Assembly (NCBI GenBank): GCA_034111875.1
Contig: JAWUWK010000006.1
Location: forward strand, 5,670 to 69,669
DNA from: Rs1 sp034111875
GTDB lineage: Bacteria > Pseudomonadota > Gammaproteobacteria > Pseudomonadales > Balneatricaceae
Reading direction: 5' to 3'
Length of the DNA: 64,000 bases
Both the position numbers and the translations under genes were made by a program. Under the pieces are notes generated by a model. That model had not been told where the DNA came from, searched no databases, and saw only the letters and a list, made by a program, of their open reading frames with translations. Position 1 is the first letter of the stretch; the number at the start of each line of letters is the position of its first letter. Positions 53,322 to 63,585 of this stretch are shown here, piece by piece.

Positions 53322-54488
53322 ATGAATCTTCACGAGTATCAGGGCAAACAATTGTTTGCGCAGTATGGTCTCCCGGTATCCAAAGGGTATGCGGTAGACA
53401 CTCCGGAAGCAGCTGCAGAGGCTGTACAGAAAATCGGCGGCGAAGAGTGGGTTGTTAAAGCTCAAGTACACGCTGGCGGTCGCGGTAAGGCAGGTGGCGT
53501 TAAACTCATCAAGTCGGCTGAAGAAGCTAAAACGTTTGCCGCTGCTTGGCTAGGTAAAAATCTGGTTACTTACCAGACTGATGAAAATGGTCAGCCAGTG
53601 ACCAAAATTCTGGTTGAAACATGCACAGGTATCGCTCAAGAGCTATATCTGGGCGCCGTTATCGATCGCTCAAGTCGTCGTGTTGTGTTTATGGCGTCGA
53701 CTGAAGGTGGTGTAGAGATTGAGAAAGTTGCAGAGGCAACGCCTGAGAAAATTATTAAGGCAACAATCGACCCACTCACTGGTGCACAACCTTATCAAGC
53801 ACGTGAACTAGCGTTCCAGCTGGGCCTAAACCCAACGCAAGTTAAACAGTTTACTAAGATTTTTCTAGGTCTTGCTAAAATGTTTGTTGAAAAGGATTTA
53901 GATCTTCTTGAGATTAACCCACTAGTTATAACTGATGAAGGTAATTTGCACTGTTTAGATGCAAAGATCTCTATCGACAGCAATGCTATGTACCGCCATA
54001 AAGACTTGCAAGAAATGCACGACCCTTCTCAAGAAGATGAGCGCGAAGCTCACGCTGCATCTTGGGAACTTAACTACGTCGCACTTAATGGCACTATAGG
54101 CTGCATGGTAAATGGTGCTGGCCTAGCGATGGGAACCATGGATATCGTGGCTATCAATGGCGGATTCCCAGCTAACTTCTTGGATGTTGGGGGCGGGGCT
54201 ACTAAAGAACGCGTTACAGAAGCATTCAAGATAATTTTGTCTGATTCCAATGTGAAAGCGGTATTGGTTAATATTTTTGGTGGCATTGTTCGCTGTGATT
54301 TGATTGCAGAAGGTATTATCGGAGCTGTTAAAGAAGTGGGTGTAAAAGTACCTGTTATTGTTCGTCTTGAAGGTAATAATGCGGATTTAGGTTCGAAAGT
54401 ATTAGCTGAAAGTGGTCTAGATATTATAGCTGCAAAGAGTCTTTCAGACGCAGCTCAGCAGGCTGTTAAAGCTGCAGGGGGCAACTAA
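53322..54488 (+). CDS. sucC: Succinyl-CoA synthetase beta subunit
   Basis: 388 residues, exactly the usual length. The ATP-grasp N-terminus is MNLHEYQGKQLFAQYGLPVS with QVHAGGRGKAGGVKL. The metal/nucleotide region is EINPLVITDEGNLHCLDAKI. The C-terminal CoA-ligase part contains NGAGLAMGTMD and NIFGGIVRCDLIAEG. It converts succinyl-CoA to succinate with ATP or GTP formation. It is followed by sucD after 2 bases. Confidence 0.97.
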   Translation: MNLHEYQGKQLFAQYGLPVSKGYAVDTPEAAAEAVQKIGGEEWVVKAQVHAGGRGKAGGVKLIKSAEEAKTFAAAWLGKNLVTYQTDENGQPVTKILVETCTGIAQELYLGAVIDRSSRRVVFMASTEGGVEIEKVAEATPEKIIKATIDPLTGAQPYQARELAFQLGLNPTQVKQFTKIFLGLAKMFVEKDLDLLEINPLVITDEGNLHCLDAKISIDSNAMYRHKDLQEMHDPSQEDEREAHAASWELNYVALNGTIGCMVNGAGLAMGTMDIVAINGGFPANFLDVGGGATKERVTEAFKIILSDSNVKAVLVNIFGGIVRCDLIAEGIIGAVKEVGVKVPVIVRLEGNNADLGSKVLAESGLDIIAAKSLSDAAQQAVKAAGGN

Positions 54489-54490
54489 AC

Positions 54491-55363
54491 ATGGCTATTT
54501 TAATTAATAAAGATACTAAAGTAATTTGTCAGGGATTTACGGGTGGACAAGGTACCTTCCATTCAGAGCAAGCGATTGATTACGGAACTAAAATGGTTGG
54601 AGGTGTAACACCAGGTAAAGGTGGTTCAGTACATCTAGGTTTGCCGGTATTTAATACCGTTGCTGAAGCGGTAGAAGAAACAGGTGCTACTGCAACTGTA
54701 ATTTATGTACCGGCTCCATTTTGTAAAGATTCAATTTTGGAGGCGGCTAATTCAGGTCTTGAGTTGATAATTTGCATCACTGAAGGTATTCCTACCATCG
54801 ACATGCTTGAGTGCAAAGTTAAGTGTGATGATTTAGGTGTAACTCTTATTGGACCTAACTGCCCAGGTGTTATAACCCCAGGTGAATGTAAGATCGGCAT
54901 CATGCCTGGGCATATCCATTTGCCAGGTAAAGTAGGTATTGTTTCTCGTTCTGGGACACTGACTTACGAAGCGGTTAAGCAAACCACAGATGCTGGTTTC
55001 GGCCAGTCAACCTGTGTCGGTATCGGAGGTGATCCAATTCCGGGATCTAGCTTTATCGATATTCTTGCGAAATTCCAAAATGATCCTAAAACTGAAGCTA
55101 TTGTTATGATAGGTGAGATTGGTGGTTCAGCAGAAGAAGAAGCAGCGGCTTATATTAAAGCTAATGTAACAAAGCCTGTTGTCTCTTACATTGCAGGTGT
55201 GACAGCACCAGCGGGTAAGCGAATGGGTCATGCGGGTGCAATCATCTCTGGTGGAAAAGGGACTGCTGATGAGAAGTTTGCAGCACTTGAGGATGCTGGC
55301 GTTAAGACAGTTCGTTCGCTTGCTGAAATTGGTTCTGCTCTGAAAGAAGTGACAGGCTGGTAG
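54491..55363 (+). CDS. sucD: Succinyl-CoA synthetase alpha subunit
   Basis: 290 residues. The CoA-binding Rossmann part is QGFTGGQGTFHSEQAIDYGT, then GPNCPGVITPGECKIGIMPG. The phosphohistidine region is GKRMGHAGAIISGGKGTADE (His at about 247). The GGGGGC at the end of sucC may serve as its ribosome site. A terminator follows. Confidence 0.97.
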   Translation: MAILINKDTKVICQGFTGGQGTFHSEQAIDYGTKMVGGVTPGKGGSVHLGLPVFNTVAEAVEETGATATVIYVPAPFCKDSILEAANSGLELIICITEGIPTIDMLECKVKCDDLGVTLIGPNCPGVITPGECKIGIMPGHIHLPGKVGIVSRSGTLTYEAVKQTTDAGFGQSTCVGIGGDPIPGSSFIDILAKFQNDPKTEAIVMIGEIGGSAEEEAAAYIKANVTKPVVSYIAGVTAPAGKRMGHAGAIISGGKGTADEKFAALEDAGVKTVRSLAEIGSALKEVTGW

Positions 55364-55393
55364 ATATTTTTGCTAGAGAGCTTCCGAACTTTT

Positions 55394-55418
55394 AAAAAGC
55401 GGCTTCGTCCGCTTTTTT
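55394..55418 (+). terminator. Rho-independent terminator after sucD
   Basis: AAAAAGCGG pairs with CCGCTTTTT around CTTCGT, and T6 follows. It ends the TCA block. Confidence 0.92.
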
Positions 55419-55613
55419 ATAAGGCTAAGAAGGCTCAGGCAATACGTTTAAAATGGGACGCTATCTGTTGTTGTTACCTATTTAAGTATACGCGTAAAGG
55501 GTGCACTATTGACTGGCAGTTGAGCAAGCATTTAAGGGCCTAATTAATGAGTAACCCAGCACTCTAATACTACCGCCAATATCTGGAAAATCTGGCTACA
55601 GAGTATAGAAAAC

Positions 55614-57224
55614 TTACAGATCACTGCCTTTGGACAGTGCATCTTGGTGATCTTGTTGGTTCCAATAGCCAATTAATATACCGCTGGCTACTTCTGTCCC
55701 TCTGTTTTGGTTTATTTGCTCATCACTTATTGTAATACGGCTGTGATGCCTTAATGCCCATTGGGTTATGGCATCTAAAAATCGTTGGCAGTGAACTTGG
55801 TATAGGGGGTCAGTCGCTAAATCTTGCTGTTCTTTTGGGTCATTAACTAAATCAAACAACATCGGGCGCATATTTTGTACATAGGTAAACTTATACTGGG
55901 CATCCCGGACCATCACCATGCGAGCATCGGAAACTTTAACCTTTAGTTCTGTGCTTGCTTGGCGCATTGAATAATCATATTCTGAAAATAGATATTCTCT
56001 GAGTAATTTAGTGTTGCCAGCCAATAGCTCGAGCAATGATTTTCCTTCCAAAATATTGTATTCAGGGGTGCCGCCCATATATTCAATAAAAGTAGGGGCG
56101 AGGTCTATAGATTCTACAAGCTGCTCAGAAGTTGTTCCTCTGGTTCTGTCTGACTTCGGTGTTGGGTCGTAAATAATCAAAGGAACTTTCACTGATTCTT
56201 CATGAAAAAGTTCTTTTTCGCCCATCCAGTGATCACCTAAATAGTCGCCGTGGTCTGATGTGAAAACAATCATTGTCTCCTCTGCCTTGCCACTTTTTTG
56301 CAAGTGATCGAATAAGATACCCATTTGATCATCAAGTTGTTTAATGAGGCCCATGTAAGTTGGGATAACTTTATTGCGAACCTGCTCTTTACTAAACGTT
56401 TTGGAAACAAAGTGATTCATATAGGCTTTTTGTAAAGGGTGTCCTTTATCTCGCTCTTGTTGGGTTCTGTTGACAGCTAGCATATGCTTTTGACTATACA
56501 TATTATGGTATGGAGCAGCCGCCATGTAAGGCCAGTGAGGTTTTATGTAAGATAAGTGCAAACACCAAGGGCTGTCATCGGCCTCCTCAATAAATTGCAT
56601 GGCTCGGCGTGTCAGATAAGGTGTCTCGGAATAAAATTCTGGGATCCTTGCAGGTTGATCAGCATTTTCCATTAGCCAGCCGGAGAGTACTTCTCCCTTG
56701 GCGTTTTCGCAAGAATTAGCCCATGTTTGCCAAGGGTTATCTCCCTCAAAGCCATTGTCGTTTAAATACTTATTATAGGCTATATTAGGTCTTTGTGACT
56801 GGTTAGGGTGCAACCCATCATCTCTCTCATATACTTCAAACCCACCTTGTGCATTAAACTTGCCTATGTCTGAATCTGGGTCTATACCAAGTCTCTTCAT
56901 CCCTTGTAGGTCAGCCCGTATATGTGTTTTGCCGAGCAAGACATTCCTAACATTTAAACGCTTTAAATGGTCACCTAAGGTGGGTTCCCCAATACGTAAG
57001 GGGGTTCCGTTCCAAGTGGAGCCGTGAGATCGCACGTAACGGCCAGTATAATAACTCATGCGTGAGGGACCACAGATTGGGGACTGCACATACGCGTTAG
57101 TAAATTGCACACCTTTAGCAGCTAATGCATCGATGTTTGGGGTTATTAAATGGGGATGGCCATAGCAACTTAAATAGTCATATCTAAGCTGATCGCACAT
57201 AATAAATAAGATGTTCTTGGCCAA
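55614..57224 (-). CDS. Sulfatase / phosphonate monoester hydrolase family enzyme
   Basis: A 536-residue alkaline-phosphatase-superfamily hydrolase. MCDQLRYDYL gives the first metal Asp (Asp11). SPICGPSRMSYYTGRY holds the CxPSR motif, with Cys51 the residue converted to formylglycine in this family. FTSDHGDYLGDHWMGEKELF supplies the metal Asp-His pair. There is no signal peptide, so it is cytoplasmic. The motif arrangement fits phosphonate/phosphate monoester hydrolases and choline- or aryl-sulfatases; the substrate is not decidable. The start is TTG (complement of 57222-57224), with AGGTAG upstream. No sulfatase-maturing gene is in the window. Confidence 0.88.
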   Translation of the reverse strand: MAKNILFIMCDQLRYDYLSCYGHPHLITPNIDALAAKGVQFTNAYVQSPICGPSRMSYYTGRYVRSHGSTWNGTPLRIGEPTLGDHLKRLNVRNVLLGKTHIRADLQGMKRLGIDPDSDIGKFNAQGGFEVYERDDGLHPNQSQRPNIAYNKYLNDNGFEGDNPWQTWANSCENAKGEVLSGWLMENADQPARIPEFYSETPYLTRRAMQFIEEADDSPWCLHLSYIKPHWPYMAAAPYHNMYSQKHMLAVNRTQQERDKGHPLQKAYMNHFVSKTFSKEQVRNKVIPTYMGLIKQLDDQMGILFDHLQKSGKAEETMIVFTSDHGDYLGDHWMGEKELFHEESVKVPLIIYDPTPKSDRTRGTTSEQLVESIDLAPTFIEYMGGTPEYNILEGKSLLELLAGNTKLLREYLFSEYDYSMRQASTELKVKVSDARMVMVRDAQYKFTYVQNMRPMLFDLVNDPKEQQDLATDPLYQVHCQRFLDAITQWALRHHSRITISDEQINQNRGTEVASGILIGYWNQQDHQDALSKGSDL

Positions 57225-57634
57225 AGTATGCTACCTAGATTTAAAGAACTATGTGCTGATAGATACTAATTAGATACCCTAACGAAAGCAATAACGCATT
57301 ACGTTTAATGAAATAGATTCAGATTGCTGATGTAGTCTTTGAATCTTTGATATGGCAGGTGGTCCAATAAGAGAGATACGGATTATGCAAACGATGTAAA
57401 TAGCAGGTAGGGTTCGTTAAAAATTAGTCACAGAGCACTCAGCTCATGTGCAAACACTTTAGCCTGTTTGCCTGTGTTAAGCATTTAGTGCGCTAGTTAA
57501 ACAGTTTAGCTAAATCGGACTTTTGAGCCTTCCCTAGGCACTTAGTTATTCACAAAATATTTATTTAGATCAGTGGTCTATTGACGATGGGTCACTATAT
57601 TAAGCTTAGTATAAATTTTTACGATGAGGTGTTT
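57225..57634. other. Divergent intergenic region, sulfatase / universal stress protein
   Basis: About 410 bases with both promoters expected. The open frame extends upstream of the usp start to 57581, but without a ribosome site. No other feature is recognised. Confidence 0.4.
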
Positions 57635-58114
57635 ATGATTCCTAAATTAAAGAAAATTTTGTATGTTTCCGATATTGAAGATGGCTCAAGACCCGCGTTC
57701 CGTATGGCAGTGAGTCTGGCAAAACAATATGCAGCGGATATTGTATTTTTACATGTAATAACACCTATTCCAAATTCGGTTGTATTAACCTTGGAAAGCA
57801 CGCTTTCAGCGGATGCTTATAGTCAGTTACAAAAGGAAGGAATGGGTAATCTAAAGGCAGTTATCGATGAGCGCATCGGTGCTTTTTGTATCTCTGAATT
57901 AGAATCATTGGATTCGCAGCCTTATATTGAAAGTCTAGTGCTTGAAGGTATAGTTCATGAAAAAATAGTGGAAGTCGCGCACAAAATTGAAGCCAATATG
58001 ATTGTCATGGGTACTCGTACTCATTCAGCGACTAAGCAATTTTTTATGGGATCAGTTGCCAATAAAGTCATGCGCAATTCTGATGTGCCCGTATTGGTTG
58101 TCCCGTTAAGTTAG
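57635..58114 (+). CDS. Universal stress protein UspA family
   Basis: The ATG at 57635 follows GATGAGGTG and gives the normal N-terminus MIPKLKKILYVSDIEDGSRP; the product has 159 residues. One UspA domain shows ADIVFLHVITP and the C-terminal ATP-loop region VMGTRTHSATKQFFMGSVAN. In it the usual G-2x-G-9x-G(S/T) has Thr at the second Gly, so nucleotide binding may be altered. VPVLVVPLS closes the domain. The role is stress survival by an unknown mechanism (family knowledge). Confidence 0.9.
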   Translation: MIPKLKKILYVSDIEDGSRPAFRMAVSLAKQYAADIVFLHVITPIPNSVVLTLESTLSADAYSQLQKEGMGNLKAVIDERIGAFCISELESLDSQPYIESLVLEGIVHEKIVEVAHKIEANMIVMGTRTHSATKQFFMGSVANKVMRNSDVPVLVVPLS

Positions 58115-58159
58115 GACAAGTAGCAGCCACTAGAGGCTATTTTTGATGATCTAGTGGTG

Positions 58160-59149
58160 CTATCTGTTTGGTAAAATAGCTTGCTGAGCGCTAAAATATC
58201 TCAAAATACGTTTTTCTAACCAGTACTCGGGCTTTAAAATACTGCCGCTTATGAAACCTAAATGCCCACCGTGTGCGGATACTTCTAATACCACGTTAGC
58301 CGGTAAGTTTTTGCTTTCTGGTAATACTTTGGATGTCATAAAGGGATCATCAATCGCGTGAATTATTAGCGTATTGATATCAATAGAAGTTAAATACTGG
58401 GCGCAGCTTGCCTGCTCATAGTAGTCATCAGCATCATAGAATCCGTGTATTTTTGATGTGTAAAAATCATCAAATTCCTCGAGGGTCGCTATGCTAAGTG
58501 CGCGTTTTTCGCTCAGCTTAATGAGTTTTTGAAAATCAAATAATTTATATTTTTCGATTAAAGCAGCTTTCAGTGGACGCAACAAATGTTGTTGGTAGAT
58601 TTTGGCGAAGCCTTGTTGGATGGTTTTAGAGCAGATAGCTAATTGCATAGGTGCTGATACTGCAACAGCGGCTGTCAATGGTGACTTGGAACCTTCTTCT
58701 CCTAGTAATTTCAGCAACATATTGCCGCCTAGTGAATAGCCAACAGCAAACAGGAGACTATTGGGGAATTTATTTCTTAAATGATTTAACCAAGCCTTTG
58801 CATCTGCCGTATCTCCACTGTGATAAGCTCTTGGGGTTTTATTTTGTCTGCCTGAGCAACCTCTAAAATGCATCAATACAACGCTGTATCCCGCTTGATG
58901 AAGGTATAACATTATGCCCTGAATATACGGAGACTGGTAAGAGCCTGCTAAGCCGTGAAACAGTGTGACTATAGGTTTAAGAGTGCATACAGCAGGTTGT
59001 TGATACCAGTAGCAATCTACAAAATCCCCGTCAGCTAGTGTAAATTCTTCGGTATCAAAAGTTTGTACTGGACAATGTCTAAAAAGACTGGAATAGATAG
59101 TTTGTAAATGTCTATTTTTTAGACCTTTTGCTGCTCGAAATTGATCCAT
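58160..59149 (-). CDS. Alpha/beta hydrolase, YheT family
   Basis: 329 residues. The N-terminus AKGLKNRHLQTIYSSLFR is the YheT signature. The fold follows with LFHGLAGSYQSPYIQG (oxyanion region), MHFRGCSGRQNKTPRAYHSG, nucleophile elbow GYSLGGN (Ser139), acid IIHAIDDPF and HGGHLGF (catalytic His). All three catalytic residues are present. The family probably hydrolyses esters; the natural substrate is unknown. It is convergent with the usp gene, 45 bases apart. Confidence 0.92.
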   Translation of the reverse strand: MDQFRAAKGLKNRHLQTIYSSLFRHCPVQTFDTEEFTLADGDFVDCYWYQQPAVCTLKPIVTLFHGLAGSYQSPYIQGIMLYLHQAGYSVVLMHFRGCSGRQNKTPRAYHSGDTADAKAWLNHLRNKFPNSLLFAVGYSLGGNMLLKLLGEEGSKSPLTAAVAVSAPMQLAICSKTIQQGFAKIYQQHLLRPLKAALIEKYKLFDFQKLIKLSEKRALSIATLEEFDDFYTSKIHGFYDADDYYEQASCAQYLTSIDINTLIIHAIDDPFMTSKVLPESKNLPANVVLEVSAHGGHLGFISGSILKPEYWLEKRILRYFSAQQAILPNR

Positions 59150-59502
59150 CGTAAATATTCCAACCAGTGTCCAAACGACTAAATAGAAATGGAATCTAAT
59201 CTAGAATCCATTGAGTAGGTCATACTTTTAATAAATGAGGCATCGTGGTATTTTACTAGATTTTGAATTTGCCAACTAACTTAAATAAGTGATTCGTTTG
59301 CAGAGCTATACCTTGGGTATGCGCAGAGGAGGTTTCGTTATCAGCGACTGATTCTTTGCCCAGTTTGTCAATTACGCTAATATTATCACTGATTTTCGCC
59401 GTCTGCGTATTCCACTCAAAATGATCACTCTCTGCGATTGAACGTGATCACTTTTTTCCCCCTAAGCATTTCGTACTTTCTTTTTACGCTAAGTGATCAT
59501 TT

Positions 59503-60245
59503 TCAGTCAAGCTTTTGAGTACTTTTCTCATCGATTCTCCTTTTAATTCTAGTTTGTGAGCGTTGTGTAATAGCCTGTCTAATATCGCATCTACCAAGGT
59601 TGGTGTCCGCAACAAAATCATGCCATTTTACCAGCGGCAATTGGCTCGTGAAAATGGTCGATTTTGCACTGTGATGAACCTCCATTATTTCCAGTAAATT
59701 GTTCTTTTGACTTTAGCTACGAGGCTCTAATCCCCAGTCATCTATGATTAATAACTCCACCTTCGCCAGCAGTGCAAAAGCTTCATATAACTGCTATTAC
59801 CATGCGAGATTTACAGTGCTTCAAAGGGCCTTGTGGCACGGTAATATCTTACTCGATACCCCTGATGACAGGCATGATGGGCTTAATGCGCAGGCTAGAT
59901 ATGTCTTTCCGCAACCTGTTGGGCCTGTTAGTACTATATTCTGAGATTTGTTTATCCAGCGTTGCTTTGTAGACCTGCGATCTTGCTTTGCTTTAAACCA
60001 CGTGGATGGCGGTAATCTATATCTTCTGTCCGAGCTGTTACCTTAAAGCGTGCCGCTTTTAACAAACGTTGTAATCGCTTGTCATTGCGCGAGGTGATTT
60101 TTAGCTGGATCGTTAGCCCTATTCGCTCTGCAAAGCATAATTCATCGTAGGTATTGGGCTGATTAAATTGGAGTTCCAGTACATCCGCTAACCCTGTTAA
60201 TTTTAATTGGCGAAGTTGCTGTAAGCTTTGAGTTTCTAAAATGTT
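59503..60245 (-). pseudogene. istB: IstB-like ATP-binding transposition helper, broken
   Basis: The minus strand reads the IstB N-terminus in one frame: LETQSLQQLRQLKLTGLADV, FAERIGLTIQLKITSRNDKR and TEDIDYRHPRGLKQSK (60245 to about 59975). The middle, which should carry the Walker A, is scrambled by frameshifts. The C-terminus STIFTSQLPLVKWHDFVADT (59503-59685) is readable again. The helper is inactive. Confidence 0.8.
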
Positions 60246-60263
60246 TTATCCTTTCATTGAGAC

Positions 60264-61745
60264 TGATTAGTGGTAGTAATGTGAACCACGTACATTAGCG
60301 TGGTTATCTGTGCTGCTCTCTTCTACCTCTATCGGTAAAGGCAGTTGATCCATATTACTTTTCAGGATGGAATTGATATTCTTCAGACGTGGCGCATTTA
60401 TATGTACAGCTCCCTCACATGCAGCTTCTAGCCTCGTGTTAGATTTGATAGGTTAAGTAAGCCTAGGCAAGCACGGTAAGCTTGCTCAGAATGACGCTTT
60501 TACTGCAAAAAACCGGCACCATTTTTTTGGTATGCGGACCTACTTTTGCTCCCCAGCTAATCAGTCTCTTAGGTGTCCATTGTTGATGTTGTTGGTGCGC
60601 CTCTGGCATGTGAGCAATCAGGGTTGTAAAACCTCCCAAACACTGACTGCGAGCGTGTCTAGCGACTTGAGTGCTTTTGAAAATACCGCGATTGAATCCC
60701 TATTAACTTGCAACTCTACTTGGCTCTTAACGAGATGATGGGGCACCGAGTAATAATGCTTTTCAAATGCAAAGTGATAATCAATGTTAACTCTGGCAAG
60801 TTTAAACTCTATATATTATTAGGGCTTCGTGGGCAGTGGTTTTAAGTCGGGCTTATCTAGTAACTCAAATTGGCTTAAACAACTTCCAGGCAGCTTTTTA
60901 AAAGGTCGTTGATTGAGATCTTCCAGTAACACTCGTATAACGATATTGAGCTTTGCTAATGTAAAAAAGGTTTGATACCGCAACTTTGCCAGTATCCATC
61001 GCTGCACGATAAGCACCGCATTCTCCGGTTTCACTTTATCCTTTGGTTTTAAGGGCCTAGCGGAGATAATGACCGTTATATAGTGCGCGGCCATATGTTG
61101 ATAGCTAACGTTTATTTGGGGTTCGTATCGGCAAGGTTTGCTCACAGCACTAAGTAACTAATCAGGGACGACGATCTCTGGCACACCTCCTAGAAACTCA
61201 AACGTTATCACATGCGCGTCAATCAAATTGGCATTGCGTTGCCTCCATAATGCGGTGACGAATGTGTAGTTGCTCGCGCCCATGACGGCGACAAAGATCC
61301 CTGCAAAGCGTATCTCGCCGTTGCTAGGGTTGACGATAGGCACCGTTGCGCCACTATAATCCACAAAGAACGTCTCGGCCGCCTTGTGAACATGGCGCAT
61401 AGAGCGTTGTTGAGATTGACGCCAACGACGGTAATAACCGCAATACTGAGAGAATTGGTAGCCAGCGTCCACGTGAGCTTGCTTGTACTCTTTCCATAGC
61501 AACTGCTTAGTCACACCTTTTTTCTTAAGCTATTGGTGCATCGCAGTGCAATCAGGCGGGGCTCGACCGAATCGCCCGCTCGCTTTAGGCGATGGGAACA
61601 GCAGTTTCTCTAAATCACCGTCAGTTACGTCCAGAGGCAATAGTCAAGGGAGTCCTAATTCAGAGGCACGTTTGGCATAAGCAGAGACAGTTCCCACAGC
61701 AATTTTTTAAGCTAGTCGATATTTTTCGATGGCTAAGTTTTGCCT
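60264..61745 (-). pseudogene. istA: IstA-like transposase, broken
   Basis: Fragments in order on the minus strand: AVGTVSAYAKRASELGLP (61710-61650), stop, LDVTDGDLEKLLFPSPKASG, stop, then a 118-residue stretch with FFVDYSGATVPIVNP and GASNYTFVTALWRQR (61514-61158). A break is followed by MSKPCRYEPQINVSYQHMAA and RWILAKLRYQTFFTLAKLN (61145-60819), then IDYHFAFEKHYYSVPHHLVK and MPEAHQQHQQWTPKRL (60790-60560), and a C-terminal piece NSILKSNMDQLPLPIEVEE near 60340. At least four lesions are present. Confidence 0.8.
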
Positions 61746-61799
61746 CAAATTTGAGGCAGGTATAGAGCAGGCAAAGTGCAAGTAGATCTGAGAGCATCA

Positions 61800-62693
61800 G
61801 CGCCAAGACCGAGCCTGCAAACAAGCTGACAGAAGACGAACATCAGCAAGTGTTAGCGACGTGTAATGAAGCGAGGTTTCACAGTTCTCCGCCATCACAG
61901 ATCGTGCCAACACTACTCGATGAAGGTGTCTATATCGCTTCAGAATTAACCTATTATCGAGTGCTTAAAGCCAACAAGCTAAGTACGCGTCGAGGCCGTA
62001 GTCGACAGGTCACGACAAGAAGAAAACCGATGCCTTACCAAATTAAAGGTTCTAATGAAATCTGGTCTTGGGATATTACTTATTGTCCTTCTGTTATCAA
62101 AGGGCGATGTTATTATCTATATATGTTTGAAGATATTTACAGCCGTAAAATTGTTAGATATGAAGTTCATGAACGGGAATGTGGTGAGTTAGCGCTCAGC
62201 TTATGCAACGAATATGCTACGTGAACAATGTTTTAATCAGCCACTGGTTTTGCACTCCGTCAAGGGTGCGCCATTGAAGTGCCTAAACATGAAGGCGAAG
62301 CTTGAAGAGTTGGGAGTAACCCCTTTACTGAGTCGACCGAGTGTGAATAATAATAACCCTTACTCTGAAGCACTTTTTAAGATGCTGAAATACCGTCCGG
62401 ACTGGCCTAGCAAAGGCTTTAAAAACTTGGTGGAAACTCGTGAATAGGTGGATAAGTTTGTTAATTGGTATAACGAGGAGCATAAGCATAATAAGCTAAA
62501 TTTTGTCTCTCCAAGCAAGAGATATATGATGGAAGATGGAGATATTTTATCTCATCGCAAAGCGGTAATTGAAATTGCACAATAGCAAAACCCAATACGT
62601 TGGCCAAACGGAATAAGGAATTGTGACTCAATCGGTGCCGCGATATTCAACCCAGATAAAGCAGCTGATCAAGAGACACGGTATACAGCATGA
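61800..62693 (+). pseudogene. IS3-family transposase OrfB, broken
   Basis: Readable as LTEDEHQQVLATCNEARF and PPSQIVPTLLDEGVYIASEL, then NEIWSWDITYCPSVIKGRCY (first catalytic Asp). A frameshift falls near 62215, then QPLVLHSVKGAPLK. The family has HSDNGAP there, so the second catalytic Asp is now Val. NPYSEALFKMLKYRPDWPSK keeps the Glu region. Stops follow at about 62446 and 62583, and the end matches NPDKAADQETRYTA (stop at 62691). OrfA and clear inverted repeats are not found. Confidence 0.85.
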
Positions 62694-62967
62694 AATTTAG
62701 GAAAAGAGTGCCAACTACCTTGAAAAACACCGATAGTGTATAAGTGGATGATGAAACTTCATAAAAGCTCAAGTGCAGCCTCTGACGGCCGCCTTGATTC
62801 ATGTTATCGCCATTGAATCAATTGTATAGTAGAGAACCTTTCAATTTGGATGCAGAGGACAAGTCCAAAATACCCCGCAGGGTGGCTCATTATCTAAAGT
62901 AATTGATCTATGACGTGTTACGATCACAATTCGTATTCAAAGTGTTATTAGCAAATTGATATCTTAG
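62694..62967. other. Non-coding debris between the IS3 remnant and the DUF6172-like gene
   Basis: No gene or RNA recognised; the 3' end of the IS3 element probably lies at the left of this stretch. Confidence 0.35.
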
Positions 62968-63282
62968 TTATGGCGTATGGTCACTCCATGGATCTTCTTT
63001 TACTTTCTGACGATGACCATGTTTTGCAACAATTTCTAAATAGAAGGAATCGAGACCCGCTTTTGCTGCTTTATCAATATAAGCGTTTATCTCTGAGACG
63101 TGTATGTCTTTTGCCTCGTCTTGAGTATTTCCATACTTGCAGTCAAAATCCCAGTAGTCTACATTCAGCGGCAGTTTTTTATTGCGCTCTCTTTTAAGGT
63201 ACTTTTTCGCTTCATGTTTAATTGAATCAATTAATCTATCTAGTTTGATCTTAGGATGATTTAGGGCAATGGTCTTTTTCAT
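62968..63282 (-). CDS. Small conserved protein, DUF6172-like
   Basis: A 104-residue, very basic soluble protein beginning MKKTIALNHPKIKLDRLIDS, then HEAKKYLKRERNKKLPLNV and VDYWDFDCKYGNTQDEAK. It matches my memory of a widespread small family of unknown function (DUF6172): N-terminal HPKIK, KRERxKxLP, WDFDCKFG, and a C-terminal FYLEIVAKHGHR. The frame is intact from ATG (complement of 63280-63282). It sits alone among broken insertion sequences, so it is either the one surviving resident gene or was carried in. Function unknown. Confidence 0.75.
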   Translation of the reverse strand: MKKTIALNHPKIKLDRLIDSIKHEAKKYLKRERNKKLPLNVDYWDFDCKYGNTQDEAKDIHVSEINAYIDKAAKAGLDSFYLEIVAKHGHRQKVKEDPWSDHTP

Positions 63283-63585
63283 AGTTTTCCGAGTAATACA
63301 TAGCGCGGTGATTTTTTAAAGAGATGCGAACATAAACGGCTCTAAATAAGATAATATATCCTTGTTAGTAAGATGATTTCCACTAACATCTATTTCGCTT
63401 ATTAAGGCATTTTCTAATGTTTGCATGTAGAGCATTTATTTTATCACTTTCAATCATTACTGTCCGGTTAAAAAGATCTAAGCCTTGTTAATTATTGGTT
63501 TCTGTCTACTCCTCAGAGCACTAGGCCAAGTTTATAATCGGTCATTGAGGTGTTTCGCGGATTCAAATCCGAAGTACATCACTGC
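63283..63585. other. Non-coding stretch with a solo IS-end-like motif
   Basis: It holds TGTCCGGTTAAAAA at 63461-63474, identical to the presumed IS end at 63769-63782. Otherwise nothing is recognised. Confidence 0.4.
63461..63474. repeat. 14-base direct repeat, copy 1
   Basis: TGTCCGGTTAAAAA, identical and in the same orientation as 63769-63782, flanking the IS30 fragment. It is probably a relic end of the IS whose other copy enters at the right edge. Confidence 0.5.

Larger units (their letters stand above)
59403..61745 (-). mobile_element. Degraded IS21-family insertion sequence
   Basis: An istA-istB pair in the minus direction, both broken. The left (istB-side) end keeps three copies of a terminal binding-site motif around TGATCA: AAAATGATCACTC (59418-59430, inverted), GTGATCACTTTTT (59444-59456) and AGTGATCATTTTC (59491-59503). 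The right end is not recognisable and the IS3 remnant begins shortly beyond, so the element is truncated there. Confidence 0.8.
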
